64,000 nucleotides of DNA, taken from Octadecabacter sp. SW4. GTDB taxonomy: Bacteria > Pseudomonadota > Alphaproteobacteria > Rhodobacterales > Rhodobacteraceae. Of this stretch, positions 1-9,592 are shown piece after piece; position 1 is the first letter of the stretch, and every line of letters begins with the position of its first letter. The notes under the pieces are model-generated. The model was not told the DNA's origin. It did no database searches and was given only the letters and a program-made list of their open reading frames with translations. Both the position numbers and the translations under genes were made by a program. The stretch is from NCBI RefSeq assembly GCF_008065155.1, contig NZ_CP042819.1, forward strand, positions 992,001-1,056,000, in the 5' to 3' direction.

Positions 1-635
1 TGTTCAACCTAGCCGATCCCGAGGAAACCATCGCGGCTGTGGCAGAATCGGCCATGCGCGAAATTATCGCCACCTCTGAATTGGCCAACCTGAACCGCGA
101 ACGTGGCGTGATCCGTGATCGCCTGCACGAGCTGACCCAGGCCACCCTTGATAGCTATGACAGCGGCGTGAACATCGTGCGTATCAACCTTGACCAGGCC
201 GATCCGCCTGCAACGCAGGTGCAGGTTATCGATATCGACGGGCAGCAACGTCTGACCTCGCCTTTGGATGCTTTCCGCGACGTGCAGGATGCTGAACAGG
301 AACGTATCCAACTGCAGAACCAGGCCGACGCCTATGCCAACCGTGTGACGGCGGGTGCGCGTGGTAATGCCGCGCAAATTCTTGAAGCCGCCGAAGGTTA
401 TCGTGCCCGCGTCGTCAACGAAGCGCAGGGTGAGGCCGCGCGCTTTATCAGCGTTCTCGAAGAATACACCAAGGCCCCAGACGTGACCCGTCAGCGCCTT
501 TATCTCGAGATGGTGCAGGAAGTTTACGGCCGATCCGACATCATCCTGCTGGATGATAACGGCGGGGCAGGAGGGGCAGTGCCATATCTGCCGCTTGATA
601 CCATCCGTCGTCCAGCCACAGGGGGGGCAAACTAA
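1..635 (+). CDS. hflK: HflK, membrane protease regulator subunit (5' end outside window)
   Basis: The C-terminal 210 or so residues of HflK. The frame is open from position 3, so the gene enters from the left edge. HflK and HflC are SPFH/band-7 proteins that form a large inner-membrane assembly around the FtsH protease and modulate its degradation of membrane proteins. The visible part has the helical, Ala/Glu/Arg-rich region with repeated Ala-Glu-Gly stretches typical of the HflK C-terminus. The tail is Gly-rich. The TAA stop overlaps the hflC ATG by one base (TAATG), so the two are translationally coupled. The identification rests on this tail plus the hflC neighbour. Confidence 0.9.
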   Translation, partial: FNLADPEETIAAVAESAMREIIATSELANLNRERGVIRDRLHELTQATLDSYDSGVNIVRINLDQADPPATQVQVIDIDGQQRLTSPLDAFRDVQDAEQERIQLQNQADAYANRVTAGARGNAAQILEAAEGYRARVVNEAQGEAARFISVLEEYTKAPDVTRQRLYLEMVQEVYGRSDIILLDDNGGAGGAVPYLPLDTIRRPATGGAN

Positions 636-1525
636 TGAACAAGTCAGTCTTTATTCTGCCGCTTATCGTGATCCTGATCGCAGCCGGGCTAAGTTCGATC
701 TTTATCGTGGATGAACGTGAAAAGGCGCTTGTGCTGCGCTTTGGCCGTGTGGTCCAGATCAAGGAAGACCCGGGTATCGGCCTGCGCATTCCGATCATTG
801 ATCAGGTAATCACCTATGATGACCGGATCATTTCCATCGACATGGAAGCCCAGGAAGTCATCCCCAATGATGACCGCCGCTTGATCATCGACGCCTTTGC
901 CCGCTACCGGATTTCCGATGTGGAACAATTCCGTCAAGCCACAGGCGCGGGCGGTGAGGCCTCGATTGCAATGGCCGATAACCGTCTTGAGCAAATCCTG
1001 CGCGATAAAACCCGCGAAGTTCTGGGTTCGGTCAGTTCCGGCGATATCTTGTCCACCGACCGGACCGCGCTGATGCTGCGCATTCGCAACGGCGCCATTG
1101 CCGAAGCCAATTCGCTGGGTCTGACGGTCATTGACGTGCGCCTCAAACGCACCGACCTGCCGACGGAAAACCTGGCGGAAACCTTCCGCCGCATGGTGTC
1201 GGAACGTGAACGCGAGGCCGAAGACGAACGCGCCCGTGGCCGCGAAGCCGCGCAGCGTATCCGTGCGCAGGCCGACCGGACCGTGATCGAGCTTGAATCC
1301 GACGCCGAACGTCTGGCGCGTATCGCCCAGGGTGAAGCAGACGCGGAACGCAACGCGATTTTCGCCGATGCCTTTGGTCAGGACCAGGAATTCTTCCAGT
1401 TCTACCGCTCGCTCGAGGCCTATCGTGGCGCTTTGTCGGAGGGGAACACACGTCTTGTCCTGAGCCCCGATAACGAGTTCTTTGACTACCTGCGTTCGCC
1501 TTCTGGTGCGCCAGCGGCGCAATAG
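635..1525 (+). CDS. hflC: HflC, membrane protease regulator subunit
   Basis: A 296-residue SPFH protein and partner of HflK in the FtsH-regulating complex on the periplasmic face of the inner membrane. A single N-terminal transmembrane anchor (about residues 4-24) is followed at once by the HflC hallmark D-E-R-E-K-A-L-V-L-R-F-G-R. Then come the band-7 domain (to about 180) and a long charged helix rich in Glu, Arg and Ala (about 185-245). The start is the ATG overlapping the hflK stop. Length is normal for the family. It leads a run hflK-hflC-DUF2065-degP, which is the usual order in alphaproteobacteria. Confidence 0.95.
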   Translation: MNKSVFILPLIVILIAAGLSSIFIVDEREKALVLRFGRVVQIKEDPGIGLRIPIIDQVITYDDRIISIDMEAQEVIPNDDRRLIIDAFARYRISDVEQFRQATGAGGEASIAMADNRLEQILRDKTREVLGSVSSGDILSTDRTALMLRIRNGAIAEANSLGLTVIDVRLKRTDLPTENLAETFRRMVSEREREAEDERARGREAAQRIRAQADRTVIELESDAERLARIAQGEADAERNAIFADAFGQDQEFFQFYRSLEAYRGALSEGNTRLVLSPDNEFFDYLRSPSGAPAAQ

Positions 1526-1533
1526 GCGGGCCA

Positions 1534-1746
1534 ATGGCCGTCGTGCTTCTGGCCCTCGGGTTGGTTTTGATCGTAGAGGGGCTGGTCTATGTGCTGGCCC
1601 CTTCACTCGTCGAAGATATGCTTGCCGCCCTGCGCAACATGCCCATCGAGGCACGGCGCGTAGCCGGGGCGCTGGCGCTTGTCACCGGGCTGGCGCTGGT
1701 CTGGTTCGCATCCGCGCTGGGCATCGATCTGTTCACATCGCAGTGA
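1534..1746 (+). CDS. DUF2065 (YjeT-like) small membrane protein
   Basis: A 70-residue protein made almost entirely of two hydrophobic helices (about residues 2-22 and 43-63) separated by a short polar loop containing Pro-Ile-Glu-Ala-Arg-Arg. This is the pattern of the DUF2065/YjeT family, which is commonly found directly after hflC. It starts 8 bases after the hflC stop and is almost certainly in the same transcript. No biochemical function is known for the family. Co-localisation with hflKC suggests a part in membrane protein quality control, but that is inference only. Confidence 0.85.
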   Translation: MAVVLLALGLVLIVEGLVYVLAPSLVEDMLAALRNMPIEARRVAGALALVTGLALVWFASALGIDLFTSQ

Positions 1747-1847
1747 CAGGCCGTGCACAAGGTTTGAGTTGCGCGCTGCGCATACTACATAGATGATCAT
1801 AGCAATGGCCGCAGCAGCGGCACCAGTCCAATACCAAGGAGATCCCC

Positions 1848-3308
1848 GTGAATTCTAAGGCGATCGCAGTTCAATCTTCTCGTTACACTACCATGATCCG
1901 CGCTCTGGCTGCGCTGATGCTTGGCCTTGCGGTTCTGGCGGCACAAGTCGCGCCAGGCTTCGCCCAGGAGCGACCGGCGACCTTCGCCGATCTTGCCGAA
2001 ATGGTCAGCCCGGCGGTTGTGAACATCACCACGACCACCGTGGTGGCAGGGCGCACCGGCCCGCAGGGGATCGTTCCCGAAGGCTCCCCGTTCGAGGATT
2101 TCTTTCGCGATTTCGAGGATCGTCAGGATGGCGCGCCGCGCCGTTCCTCGGCTCTTGGATCGGGTTTCGTGATTTCTGCTGACGGGTATATCGTCACCAA
2201 TAACCACGTGATCGTCGATTCAGACGAAATCATGATTGAATTTTTCTCGGGTCAGGAATTGCCCGCGGAAATTATCGGCACAGACCCCAATACCGACCTT
2301 GCCCTGCTCAAGGTCGATGCAACCGACCTGCCTTTCGTTGTTTTTGGAGACAGCAATGGCGCGGGCGCGCGTGTCGGCGATTGGGTCATGGCGATGGGCA
2401 ACCCGCTGGGGCAGGGCTTTTCGGTCAGCGCCGGAATCGTTTCGGCGCGTAACCGTGCATTGTCAGGCACTTACGATGATTACATCCAGACCGATGCCGC
2501 AATCAACCGCGGCAACTCGGGTGGGCCGCTGTTCAATATGGACGGCGAAGTCATCGGCGTGAACACCGCCATCCTGTCGCCCAACGGTGGCAGCATCGGC
2601 ATTGGCTTTGCCATGTCCTCGGCTGTGGTGGTCAATGTGGTCGATCAGCTGCGCGAGTTTGGTGAAACGCGGCGCGGCTGGCTGGGCGTGCGCATTCAGG
2701 ACGTCACCCCCGATATGGTCGAAGCCATCGAAGGGCTGGATATGGCGCGCGGCGCGATGGTCACTGATGTGCCGACCGGCCCCGCCGAAGATGCGGGTAT
2801 GTTGTCGGGCGACGTGATCTTGATGTTTGACGGCACCGAAATTGCGGATACGCGCGAGTTGGTCACCATCGTCGGCAATTCGCCGGTTGGCAAATCTGTC
2901 CCCGTCCAGGTGCTGCGCGCAGGCGAAATGGAAGACCTGACCGTCGTGCTGGGCCGCCGTGAAACCGCCGAAGCGGCGGGCACCGACCCTCAGCCCGAAG
3001 CGATGGAACCCGCCATGACCGATCTGATGGGCATGACCCTGTCCGAAGTCACACCGGACCTTGTGCAGGAATATCAGCTTGGCAAAGGTGACGGTCTTGT
3101 GGTGACGGATGTTGCGGCCGATAGCGAAGCGGCAGAAAAAGGTATCCTTGCCGGCGATCTGATCACCGAAGCGGGCCAGCAAAAGGTCGCCACGCTGGGC
3201 GATCTTGAGGCGCGTATCGTCGAAGCCGAGGAAGCAGGGCGCAAGTCGATCCTGCTGCTGATCCGGCGCGGCGGTGATCCACGCTTCGTGGCGCTTGGCC
3301 TGGAGTAA
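1848..3308 (+). CDS. degP: Periplasmic serine endoprotease DegP/HtrA (Do family)
   Basis: A 486-residue Do-type protease that degrades or refolds damaged envelope proteins. A signal peptide ends near Ala-Gln at 39-40. The trypsin-like domain carries the catalytic triad His120 (in N-N-H-V), Asp150 (in N-T-D-L-A) and Ser224 (in G-N-S-G-G-P). Two PDZ domains follow (about 270-370 and 395-480). The start is a GTG preceded at 1836-1841 by AAGGAG. An internal ATG at residue 16 would also leave a full signal peptide. It follows hflKC and DUF2065, giving a locus dedicated to membrane and periplasmic proteolysis. A strong terminator ends the unit. Confidence 0.94.
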   Translation: MNSKAIAVQSSRYTTMIRALAALMLGLAVLAAQVAPGFAQERPATFADLAEMVSPAVVNITTTTVVAGRTGPQGIVPEGSPFEDFFRDFEDRQDGAPRRSSALGSGFVISADGYIVTNNHVIVDSDEIMIEFFSGQELPAEIIGTDPNTDLALLKVDATDLPFVVFGDSNGAGARVGDWVMAMGNPLGQGFSVSAGIVSARNRALSGTYDDYIQTDAAINRGNSGGPLFNMDGEVIGVNTAILSPNGGSIGIGFAMSSAVVVNVVDQLREFGETRRGWLGVRIQDVTPDMVEAIEGLDMARGAMVTDVPTGPAEDAGMLSGDVILMFDGTEIADTRELVTIVGNSPVGKSVPVQVLRAGEMEDLTVVLGRRETAEAAGTDPQPEAMEPAMTDLMGMTLSEVTPDLVQEYQLGKGDGLVVTDVAADSEAAEKGILAGDLITEAGQQKVATLGDLEARIVEAEEAGRKSILLLIRRGGDPRFVALGLE

Positions 3309-3328
3309 GACTGTTTTGACCACCGCAC

Positions 3329-3360
3329 AAAGGGCGTCCCGCGGGGCGCCCTTTTTGTTT
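3329..3360 (+). terminator. Intrinsic terminator after degP
   Basis: A GC-rich stem (AAGGGCG / CGCCCTT, extended by CCC/GGG, with a tiny loop) is followed by five T residues. It lies 20 bases after the degP stop and closes the hflK-degP transcription unit. Confidence 0.85.
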
Positions 3361-3604
3361 GGCGAGTGACGCAAATTTTGCAGGTTCATGCCGCGCGTGC
3401 CTTGATTCCGTGCAAGGCCCCAAACCTTGACGCATCGCCCCACCACACCTATCTACGCTCACAGGTTCGGAATGCCTGCCGCTCGCCCCCCTTGGGGATG
3501 GTGAAATTCCGCCACGATCCCACGGCTTTCAACAGACATTGTTGGCAGACCGGCAATGCGAGCCCCGATCACTGGTCCAACGTCACGTTGAAAAGGCTGA
3601 TAAT
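3361..3604 (+). other. Intergenic, promoter region of the glyoxalase-like gene
   Basis: About 240 bases between the degP terminator and the next supported start. One reading frame spans most of it, but it runs into the downstream gene out of frame, has no ribosome-binding site and an irregular composition, so I do not call it. No RNA gene or repeat was recognised. Confidence 0.5.
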
Positions 3605-4030
3605 ATGCAGACCAATACCATTGCGACCCTTAAGGATCAGGCCCGCCGTTTGCGCGCAGACCTGACCAAGCGCGGCCACGACACGACCCATTCGCAAGCG
3701 CTTGAAATGCTGGCCCATCAGATGGGACAGCGCGACTGGAACACGCTTGCCGCGCTTGCGCAGCGCGCCAACGCACCTGCGCCACTGACCCTTGGGGCGC
3801 GGATCGCCGGGCGCTACCTTGGCCAGGATGTCGCGGGCACCGTGCTGGCGATTGCCGCGCACGCAGGGCTGACACGGCTGACGATCAAATTGGATGAACC
3901 GGTTGATGTGGTGCGTTTTGACAGCTTTTCGTCCCTGCGCCGCCGGATCACCGTCAGCTTGAACGATGCAGGCGTGACCCCGCAACGCACCTCGGACGGG
4001 CAGCCGCACTTCGTGCGCCTGGCCGCTTAA
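3605..4030 (+). CDS. Glyoxalase-related (PF20066-like) protein
   Basis: A 141-residue cytosolic protein. The N-terminal 55 residues contain L-R-A-D-L-x-K-R-G-H-D-x-x-H-S-Q-A-L-E-M-x-A-H-Q and G-Q-R-D-W-N-T-L, the signature of the glyoxalase-related domain found in many alphaproteobacteria, often fused to VOC domains. The C-terminal part is a small beta-rich domain (G-R-Y-L-G-Q, then V-R-F-D-S-F). The ATG at 3605 begins the recognisable domain. An upstream in-frame ATG at 3539 would add 22 residues with no homology. Its function is not established. The gene is convergent with the downstream lipoprotein gene, the two overlapping by 4 bases. Confidence 0.7.
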   Translation: MQTNTIATLKDQARRLRADLTKRGHDTTHSQALEMLAHQMGQRDWNTLAALAQRANAPAPLTLGARIAGRYLGQDVAGTVLAIAAHAGLTRLTIKLDEPVDVVRFDSFSSLRRRITVSLNDAGVTPQRTSDGQPHFVRLAA

Positions 4031-4545
4031 CCCTCGGCGTTCAAGACCGCGCTGGAGAGGGCCACAAGGCCCAGGCCCCGCGCGGTTTCGATATCCAGAA
4101 CCGGTAGGTCATGGCCGCCGTTCTGGCGCTGGTAAGTCTGGATTGCGCGCCCCGTGCGCGCATCCAGCACACCAGTGATTTCGCCACGGTAAAACCCGCG
4201 CGCGCCCAAGGCACGCTGCACCGAGGCCACGAATTGCGGTGTCAGCGCATCCGGGCACAGCGTTTCAAATTCAACCTCGCGGCGTTCACGCAAAATGCGC
4301 TGGCGCGTGACCGTGCGAAACGCCGCAGGGCTGCGCACCGTTCCGTCGCTGTCCAGCACGGCGGGCTGCACGATGATCTGTTCGGTCACGGTTTCGATCA
4401 CCGCAGGCGTGGTTTCCTGCGCAAAACAGCGCCCCGCGCCATCGGTTGTGATCGGTGTTTCATCAGGCACATTCGCGGGCGCGACGCAGGCAGCAAGCAC
4501 CAGCGCCCCCGCAATCGGAGCCAGAATTCGGAACGGCTTGGTCAT
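4027..4545 (-). CDS. Lipoprotein with peptidoglycan-binding-like C-terminal domain
   Basis: A 172-residue predicted lipoprotein. A hydrophobic signal ends in L-A-A-C (a lipobox, Cys about 19-20). A central region has two beta-rich T-V-T-E-Q/T-V-T-R-Q segments. The last 65 residues have a PG_binding_1-like pattern: V-Q-R-A-L-G-A-R-G-F-Y-R-G-E-I-T-G-V-L-D, then T-x-R-A-I-Q-T-Y-Q. Such proteins usually sit in the outer membrane facing peptidoglycan. The start at 4545 is chosen because it begins the signal peptide. The frame is open 16 codons further upstream. The precise role is unknown. Confidence 0.7.
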   Translation of the reverse strand: MTKPFRILAPIAGALVLAACVAPANVPDETPITTDGAGRCFAQETTPAVIETVTEQIIVQPAVLDSDGTVRSPAAFRTVTRQRILRERREVEFETLCPDALTPQFVASVQRALGARGFYRGEITGVLDARTGRAIQTYQRQNGGHDLPVLDIETARGLGLVALSSAVLNAEG

Positions 4546-4701
4546 CTGCTCTGCCTTATGGGTCTTGCGCCCGCTTGAAGCTTGATAGCGCAAAACCCGT
4601 GCGCGGCCTAGTCATCTGTTCACAACCTCGACAGCCTGTCGCATCCAGCCCACACAACACCATTTTGGGGCTGGCAGGGCCGTGGCGCGCACCCTAAATA
4701 G

Positions 4702-5063
<362 letters not shown>

Positions 5064-5064
<1 letters not shown>

Positions 5065-5747
5065 TGCGGTTGTGTGCACTTGCCCTGGCCCTTTGGCCCG
5101 TTTTGGCGGGTGCCGAACCGATCACCGCCGCGCGCTACAGTGAACCGACAACCCGTTACGATCACGGCGTGCTTGGCGATGCTGTGGAATGGGGCGCGCT
5201 GGAAATGGATGTCGGGGGGCGCGAGATCACCCTGCGGCTTCCTGAAACCCATGTATTCGAGGATATCGCGCCGCGCCTTGTGACCCTGCCCGATGGGGAT
5301 GTGGTTGTGATGACAGTCGAAACCTCGATCGCCCAAGGCGCGCGGCTTGCGCTTTACGATGAAAATGGCGTGGTGGCTGCGACCCCCTACATTGGCCAGA
5401 CCAACCGCTGGCTTGCGCCCATCGGTGCGGCTGATCTGGACGGCGACGGGGCGATTGAGGTTGCCTATATCGACCGCCCGCATCTGGCGCGCATCCTGCG
5501 GGTCTGGCGTTACGCTGACGGCGCGCTGACATTTGTGGCGCAAACCCCGGGCCTGACCAACCACCGCATCGGCGAAAGCGATATCGGCGGGGGCTTGCGC
5601 GATTGCAACGGCGTGATCGAGATGATCACCGCCAATGCCGACTGGACCCGCGTGATGGCTACACGTCTTGTGGATGGCACTTTGGTGTCCCGCGATATGG
5701 GGCCGCACCGCGGGCGCGCGGACCTGACGGCGGCGCAGTGCTGCTAA
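5064..5747 (+). CDS. Secreted FG-GAP/VCBS-repeat-like protein
   Basis: A 227-residue protein that begins with a clear signal peptide (M-R-L-C-A-L-A-L-A-L-W-P-V-L-A-G, cleaved after G-A). The mature part is beta-rich, with D-L-D-G-D-G-A-I-E-V-A-Y-I, a calcium-binding loop of the FG-GAP/VCBS propeller type. The start at 5064 is preferred over an in-frame ATG at 4998 because it gives the signal peptide and one-base coupling to the ferredoxin gene. A periplasmic or extracellular location is likely. The specific function is unknown. Its 3' end overlaps the convergent cobS by 4 bases. Confidence 0.75.
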
Positions 5748-6526
5748 CCCAGATGTGCGGCCAATACGGTCAAGGCGGCAATTTCACAGATTTGTTGGGT
5801 CGCGCCCAGAATGTCGCCGGTCTGGCCTTTGATCTTGGCCATCGCGATCACGGCGCAAGCGATCCCCGCCAGGGCCACGACCAAGAGCACCGCAAAGGCC
5901 GACCACGGTAAGAATACCACCGTAACCGCCAGCGCGATCAGGCCGGCAAGGGCAGCTGTCGCGCCGCTCGGGCGACCGACGCTTTGGCTCAGACCACCGG
6001 CGCGCGCATTGGGCAGGGCCGCCATCATCGTCACCATCGGCGCGCGGCTGACAGTGGCAACAACGATCAGCGGCGCCCAAAGAAACCCCGCCGACAGGAT
6101 CGCAACCAGTGCCGCCCACCGCAGCAACAGCGACACCCCCAATGCCAGAACGCCGTAGGTGCCAATCGCGCTGTCCTTCATGATCTCAAGGCGGCGGGCG
6201 ATCTCCCAACCGCCCCACAATCCGTCAGCGCTGTCGGCCAGCCCGTCTTCGTGCATCGCCCCGGTGACAACGATCTGCACGGCAAGGATCAGACCGGCGA
6301 CGATCATGACGGGCGTGCCAACCCAAAGGGCAAACGCGCCGATCAGCGCGGTAATTCCCGCCACGACAACGCCCGCAAGCGGAAAGGCCCAAGCCGCCGC
6401 CGCGCCGCGTGCCGTGGCGCGATCTATGTCGATCCGCACCGGCAGCCGGGTCAGCAAACCCAGTGCTGCAGGCACGTCCTGCGCCGTCATCAACGGGCGT
6501 GTGTGCGAAATGTCGGCATTGCGCAT
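5744..6526 (-). CDS. cobS: Adenosylcobinamide-GDP ribazoletransferase (cobalamin synthase)
   Basis: A 260-residue polytopic membrane enzyme that joins adenosylcobinamide-GDP to alpha-ribazole (5'-phosphate), the last steps of cobalamin nucleotide-loop assembly. The family signatures are visible: A-L-x-L-L-T-R-L-P-V near the N-terminus, then H-E-D-G-L-A-D-S-A-D-G-L-W-G-G and E-I-M-K-D-S-x-I-G-T-Y-G, where the acidic residues coordinate metal. Several hydrophobic helices follow. The start at 6526 gives the usual N-terminus; an ATG 12 codons upstream is considered unlikely. It is divergent from cobT, with only about 77 bases between them. Confidence 0.93.
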   Translation of the reverse strand: MRNADISHTRPLMTAQDVPAALGLLTRLPVRIDIDRATARGAAAAWAFPLAGVVVAGITALIGAFALWVGTPVMIVAGLILAVQIVVTGAMHEDGLADSADGLWGGWEIARRLEIMKDSAIGTYGVLALGVSLLLRWAALVAILSAGFLWAPLIVVATVSRAPMVTMMAALPNARAGGLSQSVGRPSGATAALAGLIALAVTVVFLPWSAFAVLLVVALAGIACAVIAMAKIKGQTGDILGATQQICEIAALTVLAAHLG

Positions 6527-6603
6527 CAAGATGACCTTTCGAGGCTTTTCACAGGCGGCCAAGGCGTTAGACAGGGGCCAGAATGATCAGAGCGAGGACA
6601 AAA

Positions 6604-7620
6604 ATGCCAGCCCCCTTTACCACATTGGACGAATTTCGCGCGACCCTTGCTGCTGCACCCGCCGCCGATGAAACCGCCCGCGCGGGGGCTGCGGCCCGCA
6701 ATGGTCAGCTTACCAAACCGCCGGGTGCGCTGGGGCGGCTTGAAGACCTTGCGATCTGGTATGGCGCGTGGCGCGGCACCGAGACGCCGGAAATCAGAAA
6801 CCCGCAAGTGATTGTTTTCGCAGGTAATCACGGCGTCTGCGCGCAGGGTGTATCGGCCTTTCCGCCCGAAGTGACGGTGCAGATGGTCGCCAATTTCGAA
6901 CACGGCGGTGCCGCGATCAACCAGCTTTCCAAAGCCTTCGGTGCGCGCATGGACGTGCATGCCCTGTCGCTTGACGCGCCCACCGCCGATTTCACCGCCG
7001 GTCCCGCAATGTCCGAGGACGAGGTGATCGCGGCGCTGCGCACCGGTTGGGAGGCGGTTGATCCGGCAGCCGATCTACTGGTGACGGGCGAAATGGGAAT
7101 CGGCAACACCACATCCGCCGCCGCCATCGCAACGGCGTTGTTTGGCGGTGACCCGGCTGACTGGACGGGGCGCGGCACTGGCGTCGATGATGCAGGCCTT
7201 GCCCGCAAGACCGATGTGGTTGCGCGCGGGTTGGCCGCGAACCCAAGCGCGGCCAAAGACCCGCTTGCGGCCCTGCGTTGCCTTGGCGGGCGCGAGCTTG
7301 CGGCGATGGCCGGGGCAATTGCCGCCGCGCGCGCGCAGCGCATCCCGGTAATCCTTGACGGGTTCATCTGCACCGCTGCCGCCGCAACTTTGGCGCAGGC
7401 GCAGGCGGGCGCGCTGGATCACGCGGTTGCGGGGCATCAAAGCGCGGAAGGGGCGCATGCGGCTTTGCTCGCCAAGATCGACAAGGAACCACTGCTGCAA
7501 CTTGGCTTGCGCCTTGGCGAAGGGTCGGGCGCGGCACTGGCGATTGGTATCCTCAAGGGGGCGGTGGCCTGCCATTCCGGCATGGCCACCTTTGCCGAGG
7601 CAGGTGTAGCCGCGGGTTAG
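6604..7620 (+). CDS. cobT: Nicotinate-nucleotide-dimethylbenzimidazole phosphoribosyltransferase
   Basis: A 338-residue cytosolic enzyme. It transfers the ribose-phosphate of nicotinate mononucleotide to dimethylbenzimidazole, making alpha-ribazole phosphate for the lower ligand of cobalamin. Diagnostic stretches include [17 protein letters not shown] and the [13 protein letters not shown] phosphate-binding loop. The C-terminal [11 protein letters not shown] contains the catalytic glutamate. The ATG at 6604 is chosen; an upstream ATG adds seven residues. It is transcribed divergently from cobS, and its product's ribazole feeds CobS. The stop overlaps the convergent antiporter gene by 4 bases. 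Confidence 0.94.
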   Translation: MPAPFTTLDEFRATLAAAPAADETARAGAAARNGQLTKPPGALGRLEDLAIWYGAWRGTETPEIRNPQVIVFAGNHGVCAQGVSAFPPEVTVQMVANFEHGGAAINQLSKAFGARMDVHALSLDAPTADFTAGPAMSEDEVIAALRTGWEAVDPAADLLVTGEMGIGNTTSAAAIATALFGGDPADWTGRGTGVDDAGLARKTDVVARGLAANPSAAKDPLAALRCLGGRELAAMAGAIAAARAQRIPVILDGFICTAAAATLAQAQAGALDHAVAGHQSAEGAHAALLAKIDKEPLLQLGLRLGEGSGAALAIGILKGAVACHSGMATFAEAGVAAG

Positions 7621-9524
7621 GCCTTGGGGCGCCCGCCAGCGGCGCCCCTTTTGACCTTTTCATCATCAAGTTTCGCGGTCAGTTCGGTCTCAAGCGCCTT
7701 GTTCATCTCGCGCGCGCGGGCCACATAGGCCGCGTTCTGTTCGATCGGCACATCCGGCTTCCACAATTCGGCCAGATCGCGCAGCGATGCGCGATCCTGA
7801 TGGTAGAACGCCATTTCGGCCTCATTCGCCTCGAATTCAGAAAGACCCATATTTTCAAGCACATAGCGGCCTGCGCGCAGCGAACTGTCAAACATTTCGC
7901 GCACGATGTCATCTGCACCGGCCTGATAGAGTTCATAAACATGAATGCGGTCATGGGCGCGCGCGACGATGTGCAAATCGGGGCGCTCCTTGCGGGCATA
8001 TCTCACCAACCGCAAAGAGGCCGCGCGATCGTCAAGGGCGACGACCAGCACCGTCGCGTCGTCCAGCCCGGCGGCGTGTAACAGATCGGGGCGGGTCGGA
8101 TCGCCAAAGAACCCCTTGAAGCCAAAGGTGCGCATGGTCTGCACTGTCGTCAGATTGTTGTCGATTACCACTGTGCTAAAGCCCGAAGCCTGCACAAGCC
8201 GGTTCACGACCTGCCCAAAGCGCCCGATTCCGGCGATGATCACCTGTCCGACCTCGTCTATTTCATCCGCGGGATGATCCTGATCGCCAGTCATGTTCCG
8301 GCTCAGCAATTCAAAGACAATGAACAACAGTGGCGTGACCAGCATCGAAAGGGCAACGACCAGCAACAGGGTCTCGGACAGGCCTTGGCCCAGCACACCT
8401 TGCTGTAGCGAAAAAGAGATCAGCACAAAGCCGAATTCACCTGCCTGCGCGAGGCCCAGCGTGAACAACCAGCGGTCGCGCCCGTGTAATTTGAACAGGC
8501 GGGCCAGTAGATAGAGCACCGCACCCTTAGTAACGATCACGCCCGCCGTCAGCCCCAGAATACGCGCCGGGTCACCGAATAGAACGGCAAAATTGATACC
8601 CGCCCCGACAGTGATAAAGAACAGCCCCAGCAACAGCCCCTTGAAGGGTTCAAGGTCGCTTTCCAGCTCGTGGCGGAACTCCGAGTTGGCCAGAACGACC
8701 CCCGCCAGAAACGTGCCCAAGGCGGGCGACAGGCCAACCATGCCCATCAGCACGGCAATCGAGACCACCATCAACAGGGCCAGCGCCGTATACATTTCGC
8801 GCAGGCGGGCGTGGTGGATATAGCGAAACACCGGTCGGGTCAGAAATATGCCGGCCAGAATGATCACGGCCACCGCGCCCAGCGTCACAAGCGTAACGCC
8901 CCATCCGGGCAGACCCTCTACAAGGCTCAGCGCCCCCTCGCTTGCGGCAGACGCGTGTTGGTCTTCCGTCACGAGCTGCATCGATCCGTCCGGCGCAAAC
9001 GCGACAGGCGCGGAAATGACCAGCAGCGGCAAAAGCGCCAGCATCGGGATTACTGCAATATCCTGCGTCAGCAGCACCGAAAACGTCGAACGTCCGCCAC
9101 CGGTCTGCATCAATCCCTTTTCCGAAAGGGTCTGCAAAACGATCGCCGTTGACGACAGCGCAAAGATCATCCCGACAGCCAGCGCGGTGGGCCATGCGAG
9201 GCCAAGAAACATGCCCGCCGCCATGATCAGGGCCGTTGTCAGACCGATCTGCGCGCCGCCAAGGCCGACCAGCCGGTGCCGCATATCCCAAAGCGCGCGC
9301 GGTTCAAGCTCCAGCCCGATCAGGAACAGCATCATTACCACGCCAAATTCAGCGAAATGCTGCAAATCCACCGTCTCGGTGCCCACAAGACCAAGCACGG
9401 GGCCGATCACGATCCCGGCCAACAAATAGCCAAGCACCGAGCCAAGCCCGAGGCGCGCAGCCAAAGGCACCGCGATCACCGCAGCGCCAAGATAGATCGT
9501 TGCTTGGAACAGGAAACTTTCCAT
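7617..9524 (-). CDS. CPA2-family monovalent cation/proton antiporter (KefB/KefC-like)
   Basis: A 635-residue inner-membrane antiporter of the KefB/C type, which exchanges K+ or Na+ for protons. Residues 1-390 contain about twelve hydrophobic helices, with the family signature [11 protein letters not shown] near the N-terminus and G-L-E-L-E in the fourth segment. A Rossmann RCK/TrkA-N domain follows, with [10 protein letters not shown] and D-D-x-x-A-S/T-L nucleotide-binding features (about 430-560). The C-terminus is charged. The start is the ATG at 9524 opening the first helix. No KefF/KefG partner lies nearby, so glutathione gating is not supported. Confidence 0.88.
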   Translation of the reverse strand: MESFLFQATIYLGAAVIAVPLAARLGLGSVLGYLLAGIVIGPVLGLVGTETVDLQHFAEFGVVMMLFLIGLELEPRALWDMRHRLVGLGGAQIGLTTALIMAAGMFLGLAWPTALAVGMIFALSSTAIVLQTLSEKGLMQTGGGRSTFSVLLTQDIAVIPMLALLPLLVISAPVAFAPDGSMQLVTEDQHASAASEGALSLVEGLPGWGVTLVTLGAVAVIILAGIFLTRPVFRYIHHARLREMYTALALLMVVSIAVLMGMVGLSPALGTFLAGVVLANSEFRHELESDLEPFKGLLLGLFFITVGAGINFAVLFGDPARILGLTAGVIVTKGAVLYLLARLFKLHGRDRWLFTLGLAQAGEFGFVLISFSLQQGVLGQGLSETLLLVVALSMLVTPLLFIVFELLSRNMTGDQDHPADEIDEVGQVIIAGIGRFGQVVNRLVQASGFSTVVIDNNLTTVQTMRTFGFKGFFGDPTRPDLLHAAGLDDATVLVVALDDRAASLRLVRYARKERPDLHIVARAHDRIHVYELYQAGADDIVREMFDSSLRAGRYVLENMGLSEFEANEAEMAFYHQDRASLRDLAELWKPDVPIEQNAAYVARAREMNKALETELTAKLDDEKVKRGAAGGRPKA

Positions 9525-9592
9525 TGGGCCTTGTCGGTTAAGGGGCGCGCCAGTGCAACGCATCGGCCCTCAGTGTAAAAGCGGTAGAGTGG

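Noticed and set aside
3366..3665. A 99-codon frame upstream of the glyoxalase-related gene
   Set aside because: No ribosome-binding site, irregular composition, and it overlaps the real gene out of frame.
6527..6603. Cobalamin riboswitch between cobS and cobT
   Set aside because: About 77 bases is too short for a B12 riboswitch and no B12-box-like sequence is visible.
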